Part shown: positions 24,466 through 33,637 of the stretch, in pieces
How positions within the stretch are numbered: the first letter of the stretch is position 1
Layout: each line of letters opens with the position of its first letter
Assembly (NCBI RefSeq): GCF_021440515.1
Contig: NZ_JAKCMV010000037.1
Location: 1-43,016 of the forward strand
Reading direction: 5' to 3'
DNA: 43,016 nt
Source: Enterobacter asburiae
Lineage (GTDB): Bacteria; Pseudomonadota; Gammaproteobacteria; Enterobacterales; Enterobacteriaceae
Notes under the pieces: generated by a model
Told to the model about the DNA's origin: nothing
The model's database searches: none
Seen by the model: the letters and a program-made list of their open reading frames with translations, nothing else
Program-made: the position numbers and the translations under genes

Positions 24466-25632
24466 CGCACGAGCGTTGGCCTGATCTCTTTTGGCTTTCA
24501 GGTAGCCATACATCAGCAGCGAAGACATCGCCGAGAACGACAATATCGCCGCCGGTAACGTCACGTAGCTCCAGCTAAAGCCCAGCGTAATCATCATCCC
24601 ACCAAAATAGGCCCCGATGGCGCTGCCGAGGTTAAACGCCACCTGCCCGCCCGCAGCCCCCAGCAGCTCGCCGCCTTTGGCGTTTTGCAGGAGCAAGATT
24701 TGCAGCGGCGCGGAGAGCGCAAACAGCCCGGCACAGCAGATAAAGCCCGTCACCAGCGAGGCGGTTTTGATCTCGCCGAAGGCAAAGAGCAGCAGCAACG
24801 CAGCCACAATCACCAGATCGGTCACGGCGGCGATGCGCAGCGGGCTGTAGCGGCCCGATAACTTCCCGCTTAGCATATTGCCCAGCACCATTCCCAGCCC
24901 CATCAGCATCATGATCGCCGTCATCACCCCTTCGGAGAAGCCGGAAACGTTGACCATAAACGGCTTCACGAAGCTAAACCACGCAAACACCCCGGCGTTA
25001 CCGAACATGGTGGCGGCGAAGATCAGCCAGGGCTCAGGCTTTTTGAGGAAGTGAAACTGCTCGCTCAGGCGGGTTTCGGTCTTGTCGTAAATCTTAGGTA
25101 CCCAAAGCAGAACTGAGAGGATCACCAGCGCATCGAAGACCGCAATCAGGAAGAAGGTGTAACGCCAGCTGTAGGTGTGGCCGAGCCAGGTGCCAAGCGG
25201 AACGCCGACCAGATTCGCGACGGTCATTCCGGCAATCATGCCCGCCACCGCCAGCGTCACTTTTCCCGGCGGGGCGATGCGGGAGAGGATAATCGCCCCC
25301 ACGCCAAAAATAGCGCCGTGCGGGAAACCGGAGATAAGACGCCCGACGGCGAGCCCGGTATAAGAGGTCGAAAAGGTAAAAATCGCGTTGCCGACGGCGC
25401 ACATCGCCACCAGAAACAGCAGCGTGGTTTTAAGCGAGAATCGGCCCGAAAAGAGCGCAACAATCGGCGCGCCGATCACCACGCCGAACGCGTAAAACGA
25501 AATCATATTCCCGGCGGAGGGAATGGAGATCCCGGTATCCCGCGCCAGCTCCGTTAACACGCCCATAATGCCAAACTCGGCCATTCCCAGGCCGAATGTG
25601 CCAAGCGCTAACGAAAAAATTGTTTTTTTCAT
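24457..25632 (-). CDS. araJ: AraJ-type MFS transporter
   Basis: A 391-residue major facilitator with about 12 membrane segments, closely matching E. coli AraJ (394 residues). The N-terminus MKKTIFSLALGTFGLGMAEFG is nearly the same and the block FALSAPLQILLLQNAKGGEL is identical. AraJ is an inner-membrane exporter-like protein of uncertain substrate; in E. coli it is arabinose-inducible but not needed for arabinose use. The ATG at 25632 matches the family start; an ATG 63 bp upstream, at 25695, lacks support. No AraC-type sites were recognised upstream. The usual E. coli location is elsewhere, so the neighbourhood differs. Confidence 0.9.
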   Translation of the reverse strand: MKKTIFSLALGTFGLGMAEFGIMGVLTELARDTGISIPSAGNMISFYAFGVVIGAPIVALFSGRFSLKTTLLFLVAMCAVGNAIFTFSTSYTGLAVGRLISGFPHGAIFGVGAIILSRIAPPGKVTLAVAGMIAGMTVANLVGVPLGTWLGHTYSWRYTFFLIAVFDALVILSVLLWVPKIYDKTETRLSEQFHFLKKPEPWLIFAATMFGNAGVFAWFSFVKPFMVNVSGFSEGVMTAIMMLMGLGMVLGNMLSGKLSGRYSPLRIAAVTDLVIVAALLLLFAFGEIKTASLVTGFICCAGLFALSAPLQILLLQNAKGGELLGAAGGQVAFNLGSAIGAYFGGMMITLGFSWSYVTLPAAILSFSAMSSLLMYGYLKAKRDQANARALA

Positions 25633-25795
25633 GCCGCAACCACTTGTTAAAAATATGCGACGGGCATTATTGAACAATCTTGTATGGTGAGCCACTTCAA
25701 ATCGGCTTGCTGACAGGTTAATCCATTAATTCAGGTAGTTTACACTTCAGTGTACGGCCCTCTCTTTCGCGAGCGCACAACAAGAGGTGACACCC

Positions 25796-26614
25796 ATGGT
25801 CAGTAAGAAGAAAGCCAGCGTCGTTGTTGATGTCGTTAAACATGTCCCGCTCACAAACAAAGAGTATGAGAAAGCGCTGCGCCGCCTCCACGTTGAACTG
25901 GTTAAGCTCCAGCAATGGGTCGTGAGCAAAGGATTGAAGGTGTGTATCGTTTTTGAAGGGCGCGACGGCGCAGGGAAAGGCGGAACCATTAAGGCGATAA
26001 CCGAGCGCGTGAGTCCGCGCGTATTCCGCGTAGTCGCCCTGCCCGCGCCTACCGATAAAGAGAAAAGCCAGCTCTATTTCCAGCGCTACGTGCCCCATCT
26101 GCCCTCCGCCGGCGAGATCGTTATCTTTGACCGCAGCTGGTACAACCGGGCTGGCGTCGAGCGGGTGATGGGCTTTTGCACCGAGGAGCAGGTCGAAAAA
26201 TTCCTCGACGGCACCCCGGTAATGGAAAAAGCGATGGTCGACGCGGGGATCGTTCTGCTCAAATACTGGCTGGAGGTGACGCCAAAAGAGCAGGAGCGCC
26301 GCCTGCGCGACCGTATCAACGATGGCCGTAAAACCTGGAAACTGTCGCCAATGGACATTGAGTCCTTCACGAAGTGGGATGAGTACACCGTGGCGCGCGA
26401 TGCTATGTTCGCCGCCACCGACACCGCCTGGGCGCCCTGGTTTGTCGCCCGGTCGGAAGATAAAAAACGGGTGCGGTTAAATATTATTTCGCACCTGCTG
26501 TCTCAAATTCCCTATAAAGATCTCCATATCGAGCCGGTGGAGCTGCCGAAGCGTAAAATAGGTAAAGTGAAACCGTCGAAATATCCGTTCCGCTATATTT
26601 CCGAACCTTTTTAA
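25796..26614 (+). CDS. ppk2: Polyphosphate kinase 2 (PPK2, class I type)
   Basis: A 272-residue single-domain PPK2. The Walker A is FEGRDGAGKGGTIKAI (about 46-61), the Walker B/lid region is EIVIFDRSWYNRAGVERVMGFC, and Arg/Lys-rich lid residues follow (ERRLRDRINDGRKTWKLS). PPK2 enzymes transfer phosphate between polyphosphate and nucleoside diphosphates, in practice making ATP or GTP from polyphosphate. A single domain with this length fits class I. The ATG at 25796 follows AAGAGGTGA by 6 nt; an in-frame GTG 9 bp upstream, at 25787, falls in the Shine-Dalgarno itself and is rejected. It is a single gene, followed by a hairpin. Confidence 0.93.
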   Translation: MVSKKKASVVVDVVKHVPLTNKEYEKALRRLHVELVKLQQWVVSKGLKVCIVFEGRDGAGKGGTIKAITERVSPRVFRVVALPAPTDKEKSQLYFQRYVPHLPSAGEIVIFDRSWYNRAGVERVMGFCTEEQVEKFLDGTPVMEKAMVDAGIVLLKYWLEVTPKEQERRLRDRINDGRKTWKLSPMDIESFTKWDEYTVARDAMFAATDTAWAPWFVARSEDKKRVRLNIISHLLSQIPYKDLHIEPVELPKRKIGKVKPSKYPFRYISEPF

Positions 26615-26622
26615 TTACGTCG

Positions 26623-26659
26623 AGCCTCTTTGCAATAAAATGCAACGAGGCTGAATTTA
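26623..26659 (+). terminator. Probable terminator after ppk2
   Basis: An 11-bp stem with one mismatch (26623-26634 with 26641-26652; AGCCTC and TTGCA arms) has a 6-nt A-rich loop and is followed by GAATTTATTTAT. The tail is only moderately T-rich. Confidence 0.55.
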
Positions 26660-26739
26660 TTTATAGCGACTGGAATGGTGCTCGCATAACGGTGTTTACC
26701 AGGCGAAGCGGTATTGTTTTTTATTGGGGAGGGTTGATA

Positions 26740-26952
26740 ATGCCTGCACCAACAAACAGGGAGAGAAACATGAAAAGGAACACTGTGAAGCATGATCCCC
26801 GCCGCCATAGCGTTACCCCACCGCCAATCAAAGCTTCGGCCGCACCGCCACGCTTGCAGACCGAGGGCGACCGTGAGTTCATTCGGGCGATGAACGCGTT
26901 TGTCGAAAAAAACGGAACCATTACTGATGATGAGTTCTTCCGGGTGCTCTGA
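26740..26952 (+). CDS. Putative antitoxin of a CcdB-like module
   Basis: A 70-residue basic, proline-rich protein. Its C-terminal 25 residues (EFIRAMNAFVEKNGTITDDEF, then FRVL) resemble the toxin-binding tail of F-plasmid CcdA (VARFIEMNGSFADEN). The N-terminal part (MKRNTVKHDPRRHSVTPPPIK) does not look like the CcdA ribbon-helix-helix. Two starts are possible: the ATG at 26740 with GGGGAGG 7 nt upstream, or the ATG at 26770 with GGGAGAG 4-5 nt upstream. Both keep the tail. The stop TGA overlaps the toxin ATG by one base. The role as antitoxin is inferred from the tail, gene order and overlap. Confidence 0.65.
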   Translation: MPAPTNRERNMKRNTVKHDPRRHSVTPPPIKASAAPPRLQTEGDREFIRAMNAFVEKNGTITDDEFFRVL

Positions 26953-27275
26953 TGCGTAAACAATTTGATGTTTACCGGAACCCCTCTATCGCGACGCGAG
27001 ACAATCTGCCTTATTACATGATCGTTCAGGATGATTGTTATAATGATTTATCAACACGCGTCATTATTCCCCTTATGAGCAATCATAAACTGCCGTTATG
27101 GCATAGCCATTTGGCACCTAAAATAAATATTGATTTTGAAACGTTACTTATTTATTCGCCGATGGTTACCAACCTTAATACGGCAAAGATTAGCGATAAA
27201 GATTATGTCTGTAATTTACGCGGGGCACGTCAGGATGTTATCGCGGCAATGGATTGTTTGCTGACGAACACCTGA
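26952..27275 (+). CDS. CcdB-family toxin homologue
   Basis: A 107-residue protein with the CcdB fold pattern: an N-terminal QFDVYRNPS, then YYMIVQDDCYN and STRVIIPLMSNHKLP, matching QFKVYTY, FVDVQSDII and RRMVIPLAS of F CcdB, and a C-terminal helix (RQDVIAAMDCLL). CcdB poisons DNA gyrase through its C-terminal Trp-Gly-Ile; this protein ends LLTNT and lacks that tripeptide, so the target or potency may differ. Its ATG overlaps the upstream stop (TGATG), the typical antitoxin-first arrangement. The gene is clearly richer in A+T than its neighbours, which suggests acquisition by transfer. Confidence 0.78.
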   Translation: MRKQFDVYRNPSIATRDNLPYYMIVQDDCYNDLSTRVIIPLMSNHKLPLWHSHLAPKINIDFETLLIYSPMVTNLNTAKISDKDYVCNLRGARQDVIAAMDCLLTNT

Positions 27276-27289
27276 TACCCGGCATAGTC

Positions 27290-27320
27290 AAAAAACGCCG
27301 CCGACCCAGGCCGACGGCGC
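27290..27320 (-). terminator. Terminator of the fdnGHI operon
   Basis: On the minus strand a 10-bp stem CGCCGTCGGC/GTCGGCGGCG, with two G-U pairs and a CTGG loop, is followed by six U residues. It ends a few bases beyond the fdnI stop and also separates fdnI from the convergent toxin gene. Confidence 0.88.
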
Positions 27321-27326
27321 TAACTC

Positions 27327-27980
27327 TTACTTAATCCCTTCAGTGCTCTCTTTTTTCGCTTCCAGACGCTCAACGTCACGATACCAGCGAGGATGGTGCT
27401 TCTGCGCCCAGCGGCGCGTCACCTTCCCTTCAATCATGCCTTTGATCGATCCTTTCACCCAGAAGGCCATATACATATGGATCAGGATGGCGTGAATCAA
27501 AATAATGGCCGACGTCGCGTGGATCAGCAGCGCGTAGCGAATGACCTGAATCGGGAAATAGTGTGCGAAATACGGACGCCAGATGATTACCCCGGTCACC
27601 AGCAGCACAAAAATCATGCTCATGATGGTCCAGAACATCATTTTTTGCCCGGCGTTGTATTTGCCCACCTTCGCGACTTTATGCTCGTTGCCTTTCAGGA
27701 CTTCGACGATCCCCTTCACCCACGGAATATCCTGCTTGTCCGGGATGTTGTGATGTACAAAGCGCACGAACATAAACATCAGCACCACGAAAATCAGCAC
27801 GCCGAAGAACGGGTGCAGAATGCGCCCCATCTGCGGGGTGCCGAAGGTTTCGGTCAGCCACTGTAGCGTCGGGAAGAAGAACGAAATCCCCGACACCGCC
27901 ACCAGGAAGAAGCAGATCACTACCGTCCAGTGACAGGCGCGGTCGATAAACTTCGTGCGCACAATCCATGATTTACTCAT
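27327..27980 (-). CDS. fdnI: FdnI, cytochrome b556 subunit of formate dehydrogenase-N
   Basis: A 217-residue membrane subunit, the same length as E. coli FdnI, with four transmembrane helices and the histidines that ligate two b haems and bind menaquinone ([37 protein letters not shown]). It passes electrons from the periplasmic FdnGH to the quinone pool. The ATG at 27980 sits inside the end of fdnH (ATGAGTAA, 8-nt overlap) and has GGAGGAG upstream. An in-frame ATG 21 bp earlier, at 28001, is less likely. Confidence 0.96.
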   Translation of the reverse strand: MSKSWIVRTKFIDRACHWTVVICFFLVAVSGISFFFPTLQWLTETFGTPQMGRILHPFFGVLIFVVLMFMFVRFVHHNIPDKQDIPWVKGIVEVLKGNEHKVAKVGKYNAGQKMMFWTIMSMIFVLLVTGVIIWRPYFAHYFPIQVIRYALLIHATSAIILIHAILIHMYMAFWVKGSIKGMIEGKVTRRWAQKHHPRWYRDVERLEAKKESTEGIK

Positions 27981-28857
27981 GATGCTCCTCCTCGTCGTCA
28001 TCCACCTCTTTGTTTGGCCCGATACCGATGTAGTGATAAATCAACCCGGCGAAGGTGGCGATAAAGCCGGCCGCCGAGAGCGGTTTTAACGCCCCTTTCC
28101 ACAGGTTGATGGAGGTATCAATCGCCGGATCCTTCGGCAGATTGTGGTACAGCTCCGGCTGGTCGTTGTGGTGCAGAACATACATCACGTGCGTGCCGCC
28201 CACGCCCTGCGGGTTATAGATGCCCGCATTCTCGTAGCCGCGCGCTTTCAGCTTGTCTACGCGCGCCTGGGCCACGTCCAGCATCTCTTTTTTGGTGCCG
28301 AAGTGAATGGCGCCGGTCGGACAGGTCTTCACGCAGGCTGGCTCCTGACCCACGCTGACGCGATCCACGCACAGGGTGCATTTATAGACCCGGTTATCCT
28401 CTTTATTGAGGCGCGGGATGTTAAACGGACACCCGGCAATGCAGTAGCCGCAGCCGATGCAGTTGTCCTGCTGGAAGTCGACGATCCCGTTGGCGTACTG
28501 AATAATCGCCCCGGCGGACGGGCAGGCCTTCAGGCAGCCCGGATCCTCGCAGTGCATACAGCCGTCTTTGCGGATAAGCCATTCGAGCTTGCCGTTCTGG
28601 TCGGTTTCGCTAAAACGCATTACTGTCCAGGACTTAGCGCTCAGATCCGCCGGGTTATCGTAAACCCCGACGCAGTGCCCCACCTCGTCGCGGATATCGT
28701 TCCACTCGGAACAGGCCACCTGGCAGGCTTTACAGCCTACGCAGGAGGAGACATCGATAAGCTTGGCGACTTCCGCCTTGTAGTCCCGTGCACGAGGCGC
28801 GGGGGTAATCGGGTTCGTCGCGGAGCGTTTAATAATGTCTTGTGTTTCCATCGCCAT
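27973..28857 (-). CDS. fdnH: FdnH, iron-sulphur subunit of formate dehydrogenase-N
   Basis: A 294-residue electron-transfer subunit, the same length as E. coli FdnH. It has four ferredoxin-type [4Fe-4S] motifs ([57 protein letters not shown]) and one C-terminal transmembrane helix (about 257-280) that anchors it to FdnI. It faces the periplasm with FdnG and conducts electrons to the FdnI haems. It starts 11 bp after the fdnG stop. Confidence 0.97.
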   Translation of the reverse strand: MAMETQDIIKRSATNPITPAPRARDYKAEVAKLIDVSSCVGCKACQVACSEWNDIRDEVGHCVGVYDNPADLSAKSWTVMRFSETDQNGKLEWLIRKDGCMHCEDPGCLKACPSAGAIIQYANGIVDFQQDNCIGCGYCIAGCPFNIPRLNKEDNRVYKCTLCVDRVSVGQEPACVKTCPTGAIHFGTKKEMLDVAQARVDKLKARGYENAGIYNPQGVGGTHVMYVLHHNDQPELYHNLPKDPAIDTSINLWKGALKPLSAAGFIATFAGLIYHYIGIGPNKEVDDDEEEHHE

Positions 28858-28868
28858 TTAATCGCTCC

Positions 28869-31800
28869 TTACGCTTTCTCGATGTTAACCAGAAACGCTT
28901 TGTACTCCGGCGTCTGCGAGTTGGAATCGCCGACGTTTGGCGTCAGGGTATTGGCGATGTAGCCTTTTTTCGCCACCCCTTCAAAGCCCCAGTGCAGCGG
29001 AATACCGACGGTTTCCACCTGCTGACCGTGTACGTTCAGGGTTTGCAGACGGCGAGTGACTACCGCCACGGCGCGAATAAACCCGCGCTTGCTGCTCACC
29101 GTGACGCGGTCGCCGTTGGCAATGCCCTTTGCTTTCGCCAGCGTTTCGCTGATCTCCACAAACTGCTCCGGCTGCGCGATGGCGTTAAGCCGCGCGTGCT
29201 TGGTCCAGGTGTGGAAATGCTCGGTCAGACGATAGGTGGTCCCGACGTACGGGAACTTATCCTTCTTACCTAAGCGCAGCACGTCGTCTTCATAGATACG
29301 CACCACCGGGCTTGAGATCACGTTGGGGTGCAGCGGGTTGGTTCCCAGCGGCGTTTCCATCGGCTCGTAGTGTTCCGGGAACGGCCCTTCTGCCAGCTTG
29401 TCGAGGGCAAAGAGTCGCCCAAGCCCTTCCGGCTGCATGATGAACGGCCCGGTCGCGCTGCCCGGCGCTGCGGTGCTGTAGTCCGGGATATCGTTACCCG
29501 CCCACTTCGCACCGTTCCACTGGATCAGCATACGTTTTGGATCCCACGGCTTGCCGTTGATATCCGCTGACGCACGGTTGTACAGCACGCGGCGGTTCAG
29601 CGGCCACGCCCAGGCCCAGCCAAGGGTGTTGCCCAGCCCTGACGGGTCGGCGTTGTCGCGGTTCGCCATCTGGTTGCCCTGCTCGGTCCAGCTCCCGGTG
29701 TAGATCCAGCAGGACGAGGCGGTTGAACCGTCGTCGCGCAGCAGCGCAAAGCTGTTCAGCAGCTGGCCTTTCTTCGCCAGCAGAGCGCCGTTGGCATCAT
29801 AGAGATCCACCAGCGCCACGCCGTTGTTCTCTTTGGCCACCTCTTCTGACTCAGGACGATCGGGCTGTTTGTAGCTCCAGCTCATCTTCAGCAGCGGCTC
29901 GACGCCTTTGCCGCCTTCGCTGCGGTACATGTCGCGCAGACGATGGTAGATCCCGGCCAGAATTTCGCCGTCGTTACGCGCTTCGCCCGGCGCATCCTGC
30001 CCTTTCCAGTGCCACTGCAACCAGCGGCCGGAGTTGGCAATAGAGCCATCTTCTTCCGCAAAGCAGGTGGACGGCAGGCGGAAGACCTCGGTCTGGATCG
30101 CCGACGGATCGACATCGTTAGATTCACCGTGGTTCTGCCAGAAGGTGGAGGTTTCGGTCACCAGCGGGTCGATAACCACCATGTACTTCAGCTTGCTCAG
30201 GCTACGGACAACCTTGTTTTTGTCCGGGAACGAGGCCACCGGGTTAAAGCCCTGGCAGATATAGCCCGTGACGTCGCCCTTATCCATCATGTTGAAATAC
30301 TTTATGACGTCGTAAGCCTGATCCCATTTCGGCAGCCACTGGTAGCCCCAGTCGTTCTCTTTGCGCGCGTCGTCGCCGTAGAAGGATTTCATCAGGCTTA
30401 CGAAGAACTTCGGATAGTTGCTCCAGTAGTTCACCTGGTCAGGCAGCGTCGCTTTCGGCGTGTTCGCCGTCAGGTAGCTTTGCAGATCGGTCTGTTTTTC
30501 AGACGGCAGGGTCAGATAGCCCGGCAGGCTGGTGGAGAGCAGACCGAGATCGGTTAACCCCTGAATGTTCGAGTGGCCGCGCAGGGCGTTCACCCCGCCG
30601 CCCGCCATCCCCATATTGCCGAGCAGCAGTTGGATCATCGCCATGGTGCGGATGTTCTGCGCGCCCACGGTATGCTGCGTCCAGCCGAGCGCGTACAGGA
30701 ACGTGGTGGTTCTGTCGGCGGCGCTCGTAGAGGCCAGCACTTCGCACACTTTCAGGAAGTCCGCTTTTGGCGTGCCGCAGATGTTTTCCACCACATCCGG
30801 CGTATAGCGGGAAACGTGCTGTTTCAGCAAATTCCACACGCAGCGCGGGTGGGTCAGCGTTTCATCACGCATCGCGTGGCCGTTTTCATCGAACTGATAG
30901 TTCCAGGACGACTTATCGTACTGCCGTTTTTCCGCGTCATAGCCGCTAAACAGCCCGTCATCAAAGGCGAAGTCATCCCGCACCAGCAGATTGGCGTTGG
31001 TGTAGTGCTTAACGTATTCGGCGTTAATCTTATTATTTTCAATCAGGTACAGCAGCACGCCGGACAGGAACGTAATGTCCGTGCCGGAGCGGATTGGCGC
31101 ATAGATATCCGCCACCGATGCCGTACGCGTAAAGCGCGGATCGACGACGATCAGCGTCGCATCGTTGTTGTTCTTCGCTTCCATCGCCCAGCGGAATCCC
31201 ACCGGATGGGCCTCAGCGGCGTTACCGCCCATCACCACCACGACGTTTGCGTTTTTGATATCAACCCAGTGGTTGGTCATCGCACCGCGACCAAATGTTG
31301 GAGCAAGACTTGCTACCGTTGGTCCGTGTCAGACGCGCGCCTGGTTATCTACCGCCAGCATCCCGAGGGAACGCACAAACTTCTGCGTCAACATGCCGGT
31401 TTCATTGCTTGCCGCAGATGCACAGAGCATCCCGGTGGAGAGCCAGCGGTTTACGGTCACGCCCTGCGCGTTCTTTTCAACGAAGTTGGCGTCGCGGTCG
31501 GCTTTCATTAATTTCGCGATGCGGGAGAAGGCGTCGTCCCAGGAGATGCGCTGCCACTTATCGGAACCCGGCGCGCGGTACTCCGGATAACGCAGGCGGT
31601 TTTCACTGTGAACATAGTCCAGCAGCCCGGCCCCTTTCGGGCACAGCGCCCCGCGGCTTACCGGATGGTCCGGATCCCCTTCGATATGGTAAATCGCTTC
31701 TTTGGCGTTCTTCGCGCCATCGCCCAGGCTATACATTAATAGCCCGCATCCCACGGAACAGTATGTGCAGGTGTTACGGATCTCTTTGGCACGCAGCAGC

Positions 31801-31916
31801 TTATAGTTGCGTGCCTGAGCCAGCGCCATTTTGGGAGCAAATCCCAGCATGGCAGCCGTTGTTCCGGCCATACCGCCCGCGCAGATTTTGAAAAATTGTC
31901 TGCGGCTGACGTCCAT
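28869..31916 (-). CDS. fdnG: FdnG, selenocysteine-containing catalytic subunit of formate dehydrogenase-N
   Basis: A 1015-residue molybdopterin enzyme once the TGA at 31329-31331 is read as selenocysteine (Sec196), exactly the E. coli length. It oxidises formate to CO2 in the periplasm during nitrate respiration. The Tat signal SRRQFFK lies at residues 4-10, followed by the [4Fe-4S] ligands CTYCSVGC and CPKG. After Sec196 comes HGPTVASLAPTFGRGAMTNHW, the MGD-binding region and the C-terminal molydopterin-dinucleotide domain. A SECIS hairpin lies 11 nt after the UGA. A likely FNR site lies 61-74 bp upstream. It is the first gene of fdnGHI. A conventional gene caller would split it into two ORFs. 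Confidence 0.97.
31300..31331 (-). promoter_or_regulatory. Selenocysteine UGA and bacterial SECIS hairpin in fdnG
   Basis: On the minus strand UGA (31331-31329) is followed after 11 nt by an 18-nt hairpin (31317-31300): GG, a bulged U, AGCA, loop AGUCU, UGCU, CC. The bulged U and the GUCU loop are the SelB-recognition features of the fdhF SECIS. The 11-nt distance is the same. Confidence 0.92.
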
Positions 31917-31976
31917 TGTGGTCCTCTTTCTCTGATAAGGATGTGCCGCAAACTAACAGCAAAGTCCCTGTTTTTT

Positions 31977-31990
31977 TTGCGTCAAATCAA
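31977..31990 (-). promoter_or_regulatory. Probable FNR site upstream of fdnG
   Basis: Read on the minus strand, TTGATTTGACGCAA fits TTGAT-N4-ATCAA with one perfect and one 3/5 half-site. It is 61-74 bp before the fdnG start, in an AT-rich region. E. coli fdnG is FNR- and NarL-dependent; no NarL heptamer cluster could be assigned with confidence here. Confidence 0.55.
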
Positions 31991-32135
31991 TGTCGATATT
32001 TTTCGCCCCCTTAATAGTCGCCGCAGTCGGGTTTAAATAATCCTTTCGGGTTAGCCGCTTACGAGAATTATTCGCGATAACGGCCGGGTGAATATGATAC
32101 GTTTTCCCTTTGCGTTTGATGGCGATGGCAAGGTA

Positions 32136-33020
32136 ATGGATAAAAAAAGAGCAACACTGATTGGCCTGGCGGCCATTCTTTTATGGAGCACGATGGTCGG
32201 GCTTATTCGCAGCGTCAGCGAAGGGCTGGGGCCGGTGGGCGGCGCGGCCATGATTTATACCGTCAGCGGATTATTGTGCCTGGTGACGGTCGGCTTTCCG
32301 GATATAAGACGTTTTTCGCGCGGTTATTTAATTGCGGGCAGCGTCCTGTTTGTCAGCTATGAAATTTGCCTCGCGCTGTCGCTAGGCTATGCGGCCACCC
32401 GCCCGCAGGCGATTGAGGTGGGCATGGTGAATTATCTGTGGCCAAGCCTGACGATTGTGTTCGCTATCCTGTTCAACGGCCAAAAATCGACCCTGTGGGT
32501 GATCCCCGGATTGTTTATTTCACTCTCAGGCGTCTGCTGGGTATTAGGCGGTGAACAGGGGTTGCATATTGATAATATTATCCGCAACGTCATCTCCAGT
32601 CCGCTGAGCTATGCGCTGGCGTTTGCCGGCGCCTTTATCTGGGCCGCCTACTGCACCGTCACCAGCAAATTTGCCAAAGGACAAAACGGCATCACCCTTT
32701 TTGTCTTGCTCACGGCGCTGAGCCTGTGGGTGAAATATGCCCTCAGCCCGCAGCCTGAAATGGTATTTAGCGTCCCGGTAGTGGTGAAGCTATTACTGTG
32801 CGGCGTCGCGCTGGGATTTGGCTATGCCGCCTGGAATGTCGGTATTCTTCACGGCAACGTGACGGTGCTGGCTGCCGTATCTTATTTCACGCCGGTATTA
32901 TCCGCCGCCCTGGCCGCTGTCGTGTTAAACGCCCCGCTCTCGTTCTCGTTCTGGCAAGGCGCGCTGATGGTGTGCGCCGGTTCGCTCCTGTGCTGGTACG
33001 CCACGCGAAATAAACGCTAA
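32136..33020 (+). CDS. yddG: YddG, aromatic amino acid exporter (DMT superfamily)
   Basis: A 294-residue inner-membrane protein with ten predicted transmembrane helices and two EamA-type repeats, highly similar to E. coli YddG (TLIGLAAILLWSTMVGLIRSVSEGLGP, EVGMVNYLWPSLTI, FIWAAYCTVTSKFAKG). YddG exports aromatic amino acids and, with OmpD in Salmonella, was linked to methyl viologen efflux. The ATG at 32136 matches the family start with AAGG just upstream; in-frame GTG/ATG codons at 32088 and 32094 would add 14-16 unsupported residues. It is divergent from fdnG and adjacent to the OmpD-type porin, as in Salmonella. Confidence 0.93.
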   Translation: MDKKRATLIGLAAILLWSTMVGLIRSVSEGLGPVGGAAMIYTVSGLLCLVTVGFPDIRRFSRGYLIAGSVLFVSYEICLALSLGYAATRPQAIEVGMVNYLWPSLTIVFAILFNGQKSTLWVIPGLFISLSGVCWVLGGEQGLHIDNIIRNVISSPLSYALAFAGAFIWAAYCTVTSKFAKGQNGITLFVLLTALSLWVKYALSPQPEMVFSVPVVVKLLLCGVALGFGYAAWNVGILHGNVTVLAAVSYFTPVLSAALAAVVLNAPLSFSFWQGALMVCAGSLLCWYATRNKR

Positions 33021-33637
33021 TTATTTATGCCGGGTTAGCGCCCGGCGAAATATAAAAAAATGATGTGCGATCCCGCCTCAGAATATTCCTTCACGCGCTG
33101 GCGTGAATGTTTACATTCTGTTTATATATACTCATTTTCGTAAACATACTCACCGTCACATTGACATTAATTGACAACCTAAAGTAACTACTTCCTTGCG
33201 AATATTTACAGGCTAAATAGCACATATCGCAATAGTTTATTTCCGGATGTTTCAGTTATACCCTACAGAATATTCACTTGCGCGTGCCTCCAGGCCACTG
33301 ATTTACGGTCATCTTTATCGAATCACCATGAATATTCTTACTCTTGCACTGGCGCTGCTTTACAAAAACTCACAACGCTAAAAACTATTCCACCCTTAAT
33401 TGTTAAGCGTGGGGAATAATCCATTTTCGACGATTAATTAAGCGAAAAGACCGTTTCAGCGGCAATTTTTCAGATCACGATCACACTAATTGAAATTATC
33501 ACTAATATTTTGAAACTTATTATTGAAACCAGGCTACAGAATTTTAAGAATAACTCGCCATTGACGGAAAGCCTCGTTTAGCAATCGTTTAAAAATGGCT
33601 CAGGAATACCCAAAGAAAATTATAAGGATTATTTAAG
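33021..33637 (+). other. 617-bp AT-rich intergenic region upstream of the porin gene
   Basis: No convincing gene lies here. A short GCCGGG/CCCGGC hairpin follows yddG (33029-33046) without a T-tract. Next come OmpR-like sequences (33109-33150, listed separately), then about 480 bp of AT-rich DNA. TCAGA-N6-TCACA near 33475-33490 is a weak CRP-like site. The porin ribosome site is TAAGGAT, 9 nt before the ATG. The length is typical of enterobacterial general-porin genes with multi-input promoters and a long 5' UTR targeted by small RNAs. Confidence 0.6.
33109..33150. promoter_or_regulatory. Candidate OmpR-binding region
   Basis: GTTTACATTCTGTTTATATA (33109-33128) resembles the ompC/ompF high-affinity OmpR sites (TTTACATTTTGAAACATCTA), and a second CGTAAACATACTC follows at 33139-33150. 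It lies about 490-530 bp before the porin ATG, farther than the usual 100-200 bp, so the link to the porin promoter is uncertain. Confidence 0.35.

Noticed and set aside
28869..31916. fdnG read as two broken ORFs (frame closed by TGA at 31329-31331)
   Set aside because: The TGA is at the known Sec196 position with a proper SECIS, and the joined length is the family length of 1015.
33328..33381. 17-codon ORF (MNILTLALALLYKNSQR) in the porin leader
   Set aside because: No ribosome site, very short and no recognised homologue; likely chance in AT-rich DNA.
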